A stretch of DNA of 33,821 nt from Deltaproteobacteria bacterium (GTDB lineage Bacteria > Myxococcota_A > Polyangia > Haliangiales > Haliangiaceae). The translations under genes and the position numbers were made by a program. Below are positions 1 through 13,248 of this stretch, one piece after another. The notes below the pieces were generated by a model. It did not search any database. It was not told the origin of the DNA and saw only the letters and a list, made by a program, of their open reading frames with translations. Location of the stretch: contig JANXOM010000261.1 in NCBI GenBank assembly GCA_025353585.1, positions 1 through 33,821 on the forward strand. The letters run 5' to 3'. The number at the start of each line of letters is the position of its first letter. Position 1 is the stretch's first letter.

Positions 1-517
1 GCTCGCGCGCCTTGCGCAGCTCCTCGAGGCCCTCGTCGTTGCGCTCCTGCAGGATCAGCGCGCGGCCGCGCTTGTCATGACCGACGGGGTCATTCGGGTT
101 GTACTTGATCATCTCGTCCGCGACCTGGAGCGCCTCGGGCCCGCGGTGCGCGGCGATCAGCGACTCGGCGTACAGACCGAAGCCCTTCACGTCAGCGAGG
201 TTCGTGTCGTAGTAGACCTTCGAGGCGTCGACCGCCTTGCCGGCGCGGCCCGCGTGGATGAGGAACGTGACCTCCTCCTCGAGGACATCGAACTCGTGGT
301 TCGCCTCGTATGCCTCGCGATACGCCTTCTCGGCGGCGTCGGTCTCGCCCGCCTTCGCGTCATCGCGCGCCTCGGCGATCAGCGTGCGGCTCTGGGTCTT
401 CGCGTCCTTCTTCTTCGTCTTCTTGACGATCTTGTCGCCGCCGCCGCACGCGGGGGCCGTGACGACTCCGAACGCGAGGAGCCCCGCGAGCGCGATCTTG
501 CCGACGTGGCCTCCCAT
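1..517 (-). CDS. TPR-like lipoprotein, C-terminal part beyond window
   Basis: The reading frame opens with ATG at 517 and runs off the left edge after about 172 codons, so only the N-terminal part is visible. The first 23 residues are hydrophobic and end in A-P-A before Cys24, a fair lipobox, followed by glycines and a Lys-rich linker. The rest is Ala/Glu-rich and helical, with spacing typical of tetratricopeptide repeats (A-x-x-A-Y-x-x-A-Y, then a second helix pair with D-P-x-G-H-D). This suggests an outer-membrane or periplasmic lipoprotein used as a protein-binding scaffold. It lies 18 bases downstream of the porin stop codon on the same strand and may be cotranscribed with it. No specific family is recognised. 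Confidence 0.6.
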   Translation of the reverse strand, partial: MGGHVGKIALAGLLAFGVVTAPACGGGDKIVKKTKKKDAKTQSRTLIAEARDDAKAGETDAAEKAYREAYEANHEFDVLEEEVTFLIHAGRAGKAVDASKVYYDTNLADVKGFGLYAESLIAAHRGPEALQVADEMIKYNPNDPVGHDKRGRALILQERNDEGLEELRKARE

Positions 518-535
518 GCGTCACAACATAGCGAA

Positions 536-1780
536 TCAGAACGCCAGTTGCACGCGACCCAGGATCAAGTCCTCGTCGGGCCGGTCGCCGCCCTTGGCGC
601 CGAGCGTGAACGTCGTGCGCTCGAGATCGAGCGCCAGGCGCACGTTGCGGCTCCAGAACCAGTCGGCCCCCGCGGTGTAGCCCCGCGCCCGGCGCGCGGA
701 CTTCGCGCCCGCGGCGAGGCCGGCGTCGAACGCATCCGGCTCGATGTTCAGCTCGTCGAAGCGCGCGACCACGTCGACGGCGCCCCAGTGCCCCTTCGCC
801 GGGTCGAACGGCTCGCGCGGCACGACGCTGCGATACGTCGCGTCGTCGCCGGTGATGACCCATTGCACCGCGCCCTGCCAGGCGGCGGCGGTGACGTCCC
901 CGTGCGCGGCGCCGAGCGTGACGGCCTCCGTCGTGCGGACGTACTCGGCCAGGATGCCGATCGGGCCGCCGAACCACGAGCCCTGCGCGGTGACGCGCCA
1001 GCGGCGGCCATCGGCGACCGCCGTGTCAGCGGCCGTCGTGCCGACAGGGAACTGGAACAGCGACGTCTGGCCCGAGGTCTTGTAGACCGGGAGATCCGGC
1101 GCGGCCACCGTGCCGTGCGTGTCGCCGTACGTCGCGGCGCCGCCGAGCGCCAGCCCTTGCCAGCGCCCCCAGCACGGCAGCGGCCGGACGAGGACGCGCG
1201 CGGCGAGCTCCTTCTGGTCGGAGACGTCGCCGTCGGTCAGCGCGCCGTCGGGGACGCCGTCGAACACGCCCAGCTGCCAGTCGAGGACCGGCGTGGGCGT
1301 GCCGTAGAGCGCGACGCCGATGTCGCGGTTCGGCGCGAGCTGCGTCGGGAGGCCGCGCTCGGCGAGGATCGTCGTGCCCTCGTTCTGCAGGCGCTCGTAG
1401 CCGAACGGGATCTTCTGCTTGCCGACGCGGAGCTTGATCCCCGGTACGTACCGCAGGTCGATGTACGCGTCCTGGATGACGACCCTGCCGCTCGCGAAGT
1501 CGGGCAGCACGCGGACATCGACGTGGTCCGACAGCGTGGCGTCGAGCTGCAGGCGCAGGCTGCGGAACGTCAGCTGATCGACGTAGAGCCGCTCGTCGTC
1601 GTCGGCGAAGGACCGCGCGTCGGCCTGCAGGAACGCGCCGATGTGGAGGCGGTTCGCGCCGTCCGGAGACTTGATCCAGAGGCCATCGTCGGCGGCCAGA
1701 GCGGGGCTCGCGCGCGCGGCCGGAGCCACCGGAGCCACCGAAGCCATGACCACGAGCGCGAGCGCGAACGAGCGAGCCAT
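536..1780 (-). CDS. Phosphate-selective porin O/P family outer-membrane protein
   Basis: The 414-residue product has a signal peptide (about residues 1-29, ending in Ala-rich sequence) and then alternating beta-strand sequence to a terminal Phe, the usual C-terminal outer-membrane signal. Features of the OprP/OprO porin family are the early D-G-L-W-I-K-S sequence, the G-A-F-L-Q-A-D-A-R strand, the R-V-L-P-D-F region followed by V-I-Q-D-A-Y-I-D, and a G-K-Q-K-I-P-F-G-Y-E-R segment. In the known family these form trimeric anion channels for phosphate or polyphosphate, but distant members have other substrates, so specificity is not assigned. It ends 18 bases before the TPR-like lipoprotein. A TATAAT box with short direct repeats lies about 50 bases upstream. 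The length matches the family. Confidence 0.85.
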   Translation of the reverse strand: MARSFALALVVMASVAPVAPAARASPALAADDGLWIKSPDGANRLHIGAFLQADARSFADDDERLYVDQLTFRSLRLQLDATLSDHVDVRVLPDFASGRVVIQDAYIDLRYVPGIKLRVGKQKIPFGYERLQNEGTTILAERGLPTQLAPNRDIGVALYGTPTPVLDWQLGVFDGVPDGALTDGDVSDQKELAARVLVRPLPCWGRWQGLALGGAATYGDTHGTVAAPDLPVYKTSGQTSLFQFPVGTTAADTAVADGRRWRVTAQGSWFGGPIGILAEYVRTTEAVTLGAAHGDVTAAAWQGAVQWVITGDDATYRSVVPREPFDPAKGHWGAVDVVARFDELNIEPDAFDAGLAAGAKSARRARGYTAGADWFWSRNVRLALDLERTTFTLGAKGGDRPDEDLILGRVQLAF

Positions 1781-1830
1781 GGCCCACCCTCGCGCCGCTC
1801 GACTCGTTCCGTCAAGACGGACGAATGTCT

Positions 1831-1853
1831 ATTATAACGGATAACGGGTAACG
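1831..1853 (-). promoter_or_regulatory. Candidate -10 box and three heptad direct repeats upstream of the porin
   Basis: On the minus strand a perfect TATAAT lies at 1836-1831, about 50 bases before the porin ATG. Immediately upstream, the pentamer CGTTA occurs three times at a 7-base period (1853-1835), the last copy running into the -10 box. No good -35 box lies 17 bases upstream, which fits an activator-dependent promoter, but this is inference. The repeats do not match the 11-base spacing of a PhoB box. Confidence 0.35.
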
Positions 1854-1860
1854 TCCCGAT

Positions 1861-2628
1861 CTACATCGACATGCCGCCATCGACGTCGATGACGCGGCCG
1901 TTGAAGTAGTCGCACTCGATGCAGAACTTCACGGCGAGCCACAGATCCTCCGGCAGGCCGATGCGGCCGACGGGGATCGCGGTCACGAGCGCGTCGCGCG
2001 CCTTCTGGTTCATGCCCTGCGTCATCGGCGTCTCGACCATGCCCGGCGCGACGGCGCACACGCGCACGCCGAACGGCGCGAACTCGCGCGCCCAGGTGAC
2101 CGAGTTCGCCGCGAGCGCGGCCTTCGCCGACGTGTAGTTCGACTGGCCGCGATTGCCGTGGCGCGCGACCGACGACATGTTCACGACGATGCCGGGCTTC
2201 TGCTCGTGCTCCGCCATCTTCGCGACCGCGTCGCGCACCATGAACGTCGCGCCCGTCAGGTTCACGCCGATGACGGCGTCCCACTGGTCCTTCGTGAGCT
2301 TCGTGATCGCGCCCGTCGCGCGGTCCTTCTTCACGAGGAGGCCGTCGCGCAGGATGCCGGCGTTGTTGATGACGCCGTTGAGGCCGCCCATCGCGCCGTA
2401 CGCCCAGTCGACGAAGCCGCCGACCTCGGCCTCGTTCGAGACGTCGAGCTTGTGCGTGTGGATCTTGCCCGGCAGGCCCTGCGCGGACTCGGCCAGCGCC
2501 GCCAGCTCCGCTTCCTTGACGTCGCCGGCCGCGACCTGGGCGCCGGCCTCCGCGAGGCGGCGAGCAAAGTGCGCGCCCATACCCTGGGCTGCGCCGGTGA
2601 CGATGATCTTGAGCGACGAGAGCTGCAT
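1861..2628 (-). CDS. Short-chain dehydrogenase/reductase (SDR family)
   Basis: This 255-residue classical SDR has the full set of family motifs: the nucleotide-binding T-G-A-A-Q-G-M-G at 11-18, N-N-A-G at 88-91, the catalytic Ser at 152/153, and Y165-x-x-x-K169. Asp36 at the end of the second strand favours NAD(H) over NADP(H) in this family. The P-G-M-V-E-T-P substrate-loop motif is also present. The best general match is a FabG-like or 3-hydroxyacyl-CoA dehydrogenase-like oxidoreductase; the substrate cannot be read from sequence. It is soluble and cytoplasmic. It follows the DUF4215 gene by 38 bases, separated by a 12-base palindrome, so it may or may not belong to that operon. No strong ribosome-binding site precedes the ATG. 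Confidence 0.9.
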   Translation of the reverse strand: MQLSSLKIIVTGAAQGMGAHFARRLAEAGAQVAAGDVKEAELAALAESAQGLPGKIHTHKLDVSNEAEVGGFVDWAYGAMGGLNGVINNAGILRDGLLVKKDRATGAITKLTKDQWDAVIGVNLTGATFMVRDAVAKMAEHEQKPGIVVNMSSVARHGNRGQSNYTSAKAALAANSVTWAREFAPFGVRVCAVAPGMVETPMTQGMNQKARDALVTAIPVGRIGLPEDLWLAVKFCIECDYFNGRVIDVDGGMSM

Positions 2629-2649
2629 GAGCGCGTGAATACCACCGCG

Positions 2650-2661
2650 CCCCTGCAGGGG
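2650..2661. repeat. 12-base palindrome between DUF4215 gene and SDR gene
   Basis: CCCCTGCAGGGG is a perfect palindrome directly after the stop codon of the upstream gene. It could form a small hairpin or an operator. It has no U-tract, so a terminator role is uncertain. Confidence 0.35.
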
Positions 2662-3339
2662 TCACATCACTGGCACTTCTTCGGCGTGCCGCTGCAGACT
2701 CCGGAGAGGCAGTCGTCGTTCACCTTGCAGGTCGTGGTCGCGACGCACGAGCCGCCCTGGCCGCCGCTCATGCCGACCGCGGAGAGGTTCGAGCTCGACA
2801 GCGCGATCGCGACGTTGCCCGCGCTCGACTTGCGCGCGTTGGTCAGCGTGATGGCCGCGCCGGCGTTGGCCACGCCCGTGATGTTCAGCGACGGCGCGAG
2901 CCCGATCGCGGCCGCCGTGGCCAGCGCGACGGCGTGCGCGGACTGGCCGGCGGTGAAGGCCACCGCCACGTGGTCTGTGCCGATCGCCGCGTTGTTGTCG
3001 TACTCGAAGATGACCGGAGCGTTGAAGCCGTCGTCGAGCGTGAACGTCTCGCCATCGGTGAGGTCACCGCCGCCGACCACCACGAGGAGGCCCGTCGCCG
3101 CCGTCGAGGTCGCCTCGCCGCAGCTCGCGCTGCACGCGCCGCAGCCGTTCGACGCGAAGTCGTCGCAAAATTCCTGACCGGCGTCGATGGTGCCGTCGCC
3201 GCACTTCGACGTCGGGCCCGCCACCGTGGTGCACGTCGCCGAGCACACGAAGCAGGACGTGTTGTACGGGCAGGTCTCGGTGCCGTTCGCGGCGCCGTCG
3301 TCGCACTCCTCGAACTTCGGGCCCGTCTTGCCGTCCGTG

Positions 3340-5765
<2,426 letters not shown>

Positions 5766-5771
5766 CATGAT

Positions 5772-5776
5772 CTCCT
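5772..5776 (-). promoter_or_regulatory. Ribosome-binding site embedded in upstream stop codon
   Basis: AGGAG on the minus strand shares bases with the TAG stop (5777-5775) of the TPR-PEGA gene and serves the DUF4215 lipoprotein. Its spacing favours the ATG at 5765 and implies translational coupling. Confidence 0.7.
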
Positions 5777-6899
5777 AGAAGTGTCCAGACACGGCCACGC
5801 CGGCCGTCGACGGCGAGACGATCGGAGCGACAGAGATCTTGGGCTCCACGGGCTCGCCGGGCAGATCCTCGGGGCGGACCTCGTACGGCTGCTGGCGATT
5901 GACGTAAGCGAGGATGCCGCCGGTGATCAGGGCGCCCGCCGCGACGCCGTACATCACGTAGCCGACGGTCTGCTTCGTGTCGCCGCTGTCGCGCAGCGCC
6001 TTGATGCCGGGGCTGTCGACGGTGCAGCCGGCGTTGTTGCTCGCCATGTTGCACGCCGCGATCTTCTTGTCGAAGTCGTCGTAGCTGCTCTTGGCCGACA
6101 GCTCGAGCAAGCCGCCGACCGCGCCGACGACGACGCCGGCGCCCATGACAGCGTACGGCACCCAGCGCGCCTCCCACTTGCGGTGGTAGCGCGTGAGATC
6201 CTCGGCCGTGTAGAGCTTGAGCTCGATGCGGAAGTGATCGCCGGGGCCGATGAACGGCGCCTTCACGCGGGCCTGGTAGCCCTCCTTCTCGGCGATGAAG
6301 ATGTGCTTGCCGATGCGCGTCTTGGCGGCGTAGCGACCCGGCGCGGTGAACACGGGCTTCCCGTCGACGAGGACCTTCGCGCCGGGCTTGTCGCAGCTGA
6401 CGTCGATGTCGGCGACCTGCTTCTCGATGAGGAGCAGGTACTCCTTGGCGTGCTCGTACTTGTCCTTCTCGAGCGGCGCGGCGCCGTACTTGGTCGCCTT
6501 CGTCAGGCTCTCGTAGACCTCGACGGGCTGGTCGAGGTTGAGGAGGGCGAGCGCGAGGTTGTAGTGGATCGCGGGGTGATCCCAGTGCTTGAGGGCCTCG
6601 CGGTACTTGTCGACCGCTTTGACGAAGAGGCCGTCGTTCAGGAAGCCGTTGCCGTCGTGGAAGATCGCGAGCGCGGCGGTGCGATCGGGCTCCGACACGC
6701 CGACGGCCCACGGGCGATCAGCGCCGCCGGCCTTCACGAGGGACTCGTCGGTGCCCGCCTTCTCGGTGGTGATCGGCGTGGCGCTGCCGCTCCCCTCTCC
6801 AGGCGGCGGCGAGGGCGGAGGCGCGGGCTGCGCGAGGGCCGTGGTGGCGGCCAGCCCGAGGGCCAGGGCGCTGCCGAGGATCGCCATCTTCGTGATCAT
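5775..6899 (-). CDS. TPR and PEGA domain membrane protein
   Basis: The 374-residue protein has an N-terminal signal peptide (cleavage likely after A-L-A at 21-23) and a Pro-rich linker (about 25-40). TPR-like helices span about 78-160, including H-Y-N-L-A-L-A-L-L-N-L. A PEGA domain lies at about 165-230 (V-D-G-K-P-V-F and the G-K-H-I-F-I-A-E-K-E-G-Y signature). Two hydrophobic segments follow at about 247-267 and 312-333, with a two-Cys insert between them (Cys283, Cys292). PEGA domains are surface or periplasmic beta modules common in Myxococcota. The gene is 82 bases downstream of the kinase gene and coupled to the DUF4215 lipoprotein, so the three may form a sensory or envelope module. The exact role is unknown. 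Confidence 0.85.
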   Translation of the reverse strand: MITKMAILGSALALGLAATTALAQPAPPPSPPPGEGSGSATPITTEKAGTDESLVKAGGADRPWAVGVSEPDRTAALAIFHDGNGFLNDGLFVKAVDKYREALKHWDHPAIHYNLALALLNLDQPVEVYESLTKATKYGAAPLEKDKYEHAKEYLLLIEKQVADIDVSCDKPGAKVLVDGKPVFTAPGRYAAKTRIGKHIFIAEKEGYQARVKAPFIGPGDHFRIELKLYTAEDLTRYHRKWEARWVPYAVMGAGVVVGAVGGLLELSAKSSYDDFDKKIAACNMASNNAGCTVDSPGIKALRDSGDTKQTVGYVMYGVAAGALITGGILAYVNRQQPYEVRPEDLPGEPVEPKISVAPIVSPSTAGVAVSGHF

Positions 6900-6981
6900 C
6901 AGTTCGTGTCTCCCGTCAGAGTCAAGGTCACCATCACGACCACCATCACGCTCGCCATCACGCTCGTCGCGCGCCGGGGGG

Positions 6982-10449
<3,468 letters not shown>

Positions 10450-10570
10450 CTAAGCTCCCGACACGAGGACGCGCGCCGCGGCGTCGTGGTCAGACGACGC
10501 CCCCTCCCCATGGCACTTTCAGTGTATCGCGGCCCCCCCGGAAGATCCTCGTCGTAACGCCGGGTTTCGG
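10450..10570. other. Intergenic stretch upstream of the kinase gene
   Basis: No coding potential was found. It presumably holds the kinase promoter, but no convincing -35/-10 pair or sigma54 element could be identified. Confidence 0.4.
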
Positions 10571-10693
10571 GCGCCCCACGGGGACGCTGTGGCGCCCCAC
10601 GGGGACGCTGTCACGTTTGTCACCTTTGGCTTCCGACGCTTCCTGAATAATTCAGAGCGCTTGACCGGGGACGCTGTCAAGTCTGTCAACTCT
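10571..10693 (+). repeat. Left-flank REP-like repeats of the RAYT unit
   Basis: A 20-base sequence beginning gcgccccacgggg occurs twice in direct orientation (10571-10590 and 10592-10611). Two longer copies of the element share GGGGACGCTGTCA, then a 4-base variable core, then TGTCA: one at 10601-10626, one at 10667-10693 ending in ACTCT. Between them is a perfect hairpin, CTGAATAATTCAG at 10643-10655. The same element appears inverted downstream of the transposase gene. Confidence 0.8.
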
Positions 10694-10739
10694 AGCTCGC
10701 GCGACGCAACCGCCGCCGCACGCGTCCGATACGGGTCGC

Positions 10740-11720
10740 ATGCGCGTCGTCCGCCAGATCCATCCCCACGCTGTCCATCACGTCATCATGCGGTTCTGCG
10801 ACCGCGCCTGGTTCCTCAACGATCAGGTCGATCGCGATGCCTACCTCCGCCGCCTCGGGGCTGCGCTCGAGCGCTCCGACTGGCGGTGTCTCGCCTACGC
10901 GTTGATGAGCAACCACGTTCACCTCGCGCTCGTCGCCGGCACCTCGAGCTTCGGCGCGTTCACGAAACGCATCCACGCGCCGTTCGCGAACTGGAGCAAC
11001 AAGCGCCACGACCGGCTGGGGCCTGTGTTCGCCCATCGGCCCACGGTGTCGGTCGTGCGGCCGTCGAGGGAGGCGCGACTCATCGCGTACATCCATCTCA
11101 ACCCGGTCGCGGAGCACCTCGTCGAGCGGGCCTCGGCGAGCACGTGGACCAGTCACCGGTCATACGTGAACCTCGCGCCCGTGCCGCCGTGGCTCGACGC
11201 CGCGGACGGACTGCGCCGCTGTGGAGTGTCATCAGCGGGCTTCGACGCGTGGCTCGCCGAGGTCGACGGCACGCTGGAGCATCCCGGGCTGACCGAGCTC
11301 GGTCGCGCGGCTCACCGTCGCGGCGGGCTCGAGATCGGCACGCCGATCATCGCGCCGCCCCAGGTCCCGCTCGTGGCTCGGCCCAACGCGCGTGTTCGGC
11401 CGACGGCGCATGACGTCGTCCTGATCATCGCGACCGAGCTCGGCCTGCCGGCGGAGCAGTTTTGCTCGCGCGCGGGGACCAAGGCGCTCGTGCGCGCGAG
11501 GCGGGTCTCTTGTGCCGTGGCCGCGCGTCTTGGCCTGACGATCGCCGAGGTCGCGAGCGTGCTCGGAATCTCGCGGCAGGCAGGTTCGCGGCTCGTCGGC
11601 GAGGCGCTGGACGACTCGACGCATGCGCTGGTCGTGCGGATCAGCGACGCGATCGTGGAGTTGACAAACGTGACAGCGTCCCCACGTAAGCGTTCGAAAG
11701 CATTGAGCTCTGCTACATAG
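10740..11720 (+). CDS. REP-associated tyrosine transposase (RAYT) with DnaA-like C-terminal domain
   Basis: The first 145 residues form a Y1/HUH transposase domain: H-x-V-I-M-R at 14-18, the metal-binding H59-V-H61 in M-S-N-H-V-H-L, and the likely catalytic Tyr117 in A-Y-I-H-L-N-P-V. Such enzymes nick and rejoin single-stranded DNA at REP hairpins. Residues about 221-290 look like a DnaA domain-IV helix-turn-helix (a D-V-V-L-I-I-A-T-E-L-G-L start, then R-A-R-R-V-S-C-A-V-A-A-R-L-G and V-L-G-I-S-R-Q), which would add double-stranded DNA binding. The last codons (about 306-315) are encoded by one of the inverted REP-like copies. ATG at 10740 is chosen because the homologous domain starts a few residues later. 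No disruption is seen, so it may be functional. Confidence 0.9.
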   Translation: MRVVRQIHPHAVHHVIMRFCDRAWFLNDQVDRDAYLRRLGAALERSDWRCLAYALMSNHVHLALVAGTSSFGAFTKRIHAPFANWSNKRHDRLGPVFAHRPTVSVVRPSREARLIAYIHLNPVAEHLVERASASTWTSHRSYVNLAPVPPWLDAADGLRRCGVSSAGFDAWLAEVDGTLEHPGLTELGRAAHRRGGLEIGTPIIAPPQVPLVARPNARVRPTAHDVVLIIATELGLPAEQFCSRAGTKALVRARRVSCAVAARLGLTIAEVASVLGISRQAGSRLVGEALDDSTHALVVRISDAIVELTNVTASPRKRSKALSSAT

Positions 11721-11749
11721 CCAGAGTTGACAAACATGACAGCGTCCCC
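11658..11749 (-). repeat. Right-flank inverted REP-like repeats of the RAYT unit
   Basis: Two copies of the flanking element occur in inverted orientation: 11658-11683, inside the 3' end of the transposase gene, and 11723-11749, just after its stop. Both read GTTGACAAAC, one variable base, TGACAGCGTCCCC on the plus strand. The second copy ends 4 bases before the tolC-like stop codon. Confidence 0.85.
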
Positions 11750-11752
11750 GGG

Positions 11753-13177
11753 TTAGTCGGCGGCGGTGGCGTGGGCCAGGCGGGCGGCGGCGATGCGGGC
11801 GTCGATGCGCGCGGAGATGGCGTCGAGGCGCGCGCGGGTCAGCTCGGTCTCGGCGTCGGTGAGCTCGCTGCTGATGGCGAGGCCCTCGCGATAGAGGGCG
11901 CGGCGGACGCGGTAGCTCTCCTCGGCGGCCGCCAGGCCCTCGGCGGACGTGCGCTGGGCGCTCGCGGCGTCGCGGATGGCGGCGGCGGCTTGCGCGACCT
12001 CGAGGTGCAGCGCATCGACGAGCGCCAGGCGTTGCGCGTCGGCCGCGGCGGCGCGGGCACGCAAGCCACGCGCGGCGGCGAGCTGGCCCGGCGCGTCGGT
12101 GATCGACCAGGTGACCTGGGCGCCGATCGACCACGTCGTGTGGAACGTGTCCTCCTGCGGGACGAAGCGCGGGTTCGGGTTCGCCGAGGTCACGTCGCCG
12201 ATGACGTCGAGGCGAGGCAACGCCGCCGCGCGAGCCGCGCCGGCCTGATCGCCATAGCTCGCCACCGTCGCGCCCGCGGCGCGTAGCTCGGGCCGGTGCG
12301 CGGTCGCCTCGGCGAGGAGCGCGTCGTCGCCGCCGGGCTCGCCGAGCGGGAGGTCGTTCGCCAGGTTCTCGCCCACGGTCAGCGCGCCCGGCGGCGCCTG
12401 CTCGCGCAGCGCGATCCGCACCTGCACCTCGGCCACGCGCGCGAGGTCCTCGGCGCGTACGCGCAGCTGCTCGGCGGCCGCGCGCTGCGACTGCACACGC
12501 ATCACGTCGGCCTTCGACGCGCGATCGACCGCGACGCGCTGCTGCACGTCCGCGAGGTGCAGCTCGGCCTGGTGCACCGCGTCCGCGGCCACCAGCGCCG
12601 ACAGCCGCGCCCGCGCCCACGCGTAGTACACGATCCGCGCGTCGAGGCTGGCCCGGCGCCGCGTCGCGTCTTCGGTGTAGCGTGCCGCGTCCTCGGTGTG
12701 CCGCGCGGCCGCGACGAGCCGCGAGATGCGCAGGACGTCGTCGGAGATCGGGAGCACGAGCTGCGCCGAGAACGTGGTCGCGTTCACGAGGACGGGGAAC
12801 GCGAGCGGGGTGCTCACGAGCGGCGCGTTCGCCGCGAGCGGGCCCTCGGCGGCGCCGGGCGCGACCACGATGTCGCCGAGCGGCGCCGGGTGAATGTCCG
12901 ATAAGCGGACGAATCGCGCCGTCAGCCCGATGCGCGGCAGGTACGCATCGCGCGCCTGGTCGACACCGGCCGCCGCCGCGGCGAGCTCGGCCGCCCGCGC
13001 GGCGGCCTGCGGGTCCGACGCGTGCGCGGCGGCCGCGACCTGGTCCGCCGTCAGCCCCCCCGCCACGCCCGACGCGTGCGCGAGCGTGTCTTCGATCGCC
13101 GCCGGCTCGCCATCGGCAAACGCCGGCGACGCCAGGAGCAGCAAGAGCGCTGCGCTCGACCCATGGGTAGCTCGCAT
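11753..13177 (-). CDS. TolC-family outer-membrane efflux protein
   Basis: The 474-residue protein has a signal peptide (about 1-21, ending A-F-A) and two similar halves rich in Ala/Arg/Glu heptads, the long alpha-barrel helices of OEP/TolC proteins. Each half also has a short beta segment (F-S-A-Q-L-V-L-P-I and W-S-I-G-A-Q-V-T-W-S-I), as expected for a trimeric outer-membrane channel. It would form the exit duct for the EmrA/EmrB-like proteins encoded just upstream on the same strand. The ATG is supported by a strong ribosome-binding site (GGAGG, 5-6 bases away). The 71-base gap before it holds a GC hairpin that could attenuate expression relative to the pump genes. The length is normal for the family. 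Confidence 0.92.
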   Translation of the reverse strand: MRATHGSSAALLLLLASPAFADGEPAAIEDTLAHASGVAGGLTADQVAAAAHASDPQAAARAAELAAAAAGVDQARDAYLPRIGLTARFVRLSDIHPAPLGDIVVAPGAAEGPLAANAPLVSTPLAFPVLVNATTFSAQLVLPISDDVLRISRLVAAARHTEDAARYTEDATRRRASLDARIVYYAWARARLSALVAADAVHQAELHLADVQQRVAVDRASKADVMRVQSQRAAAEQLRVRAEDLARVAEVQVRIALREQAPPGALTVGENLANDLPLGEPGGDDALLAEATAHRPELRAAGATVASYGDQAGAARAAALPRLDVIGDVTSANPNPRFVPQEDTFHTTWSIGAQVTWSITDAPGQLAAARGLRARAAAADAQRLALVDALHLEVAQAAAAIRDAASAQRTSAEGLAAAEESYRVRRALYREGLAISSELTDAETELTRARLDAISARIDARIAAARLAHATAAD

Positions 13178-13212
13178 GAGACCTCCAACTACTGGTAAAA
13201 ACTCAAATTAAA

Positions 13213-13225
13213 GGGGCCAGGCCCC
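13213..13225 (-). terminator. GC hairpin followed by T-rich tract between emrB-like and tolC-like genes
   Basis: GGGGCCAGGCCCC can fold into a 5-bp stem with a 3-base loop. On the minus strand it is followed by TTTAATTTGAGTTTTT, as in an intrinsic terminator or attenuator. The wider block (13190-13245) also looks like a dispersed repeat, which is an alternative reading. Confidence 0.4.
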
Positions 13226-13248
13226 ACGGCGGTGTCCGGGATTCGGGT

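Larger units (their letters stand above)
10571..11749 (+). mobile_element. RAYT / REP-associated transposase unit
   Basis: A single tyrosine-transposase gene is bracketed by copies of one 26-27 base element, direct on the left and inverted on the right. The outermost well-matched pair (10667-10693 and 11723-11749) agrees at about 25 of 27 positions when one is reverse-complemented. This is the layout of RAYT loci, where the domesticated HUH transposase is linked to REP-type palindromes. No target-site duplication was identified. Confidence 0.75.

Noticed and set aside
6900..6981. Repeated catcac strings between kinase and PEGA genes
   Set aside because: They are short, imperfect and probably chance low complexity; no hairpin or operator structure is evident.
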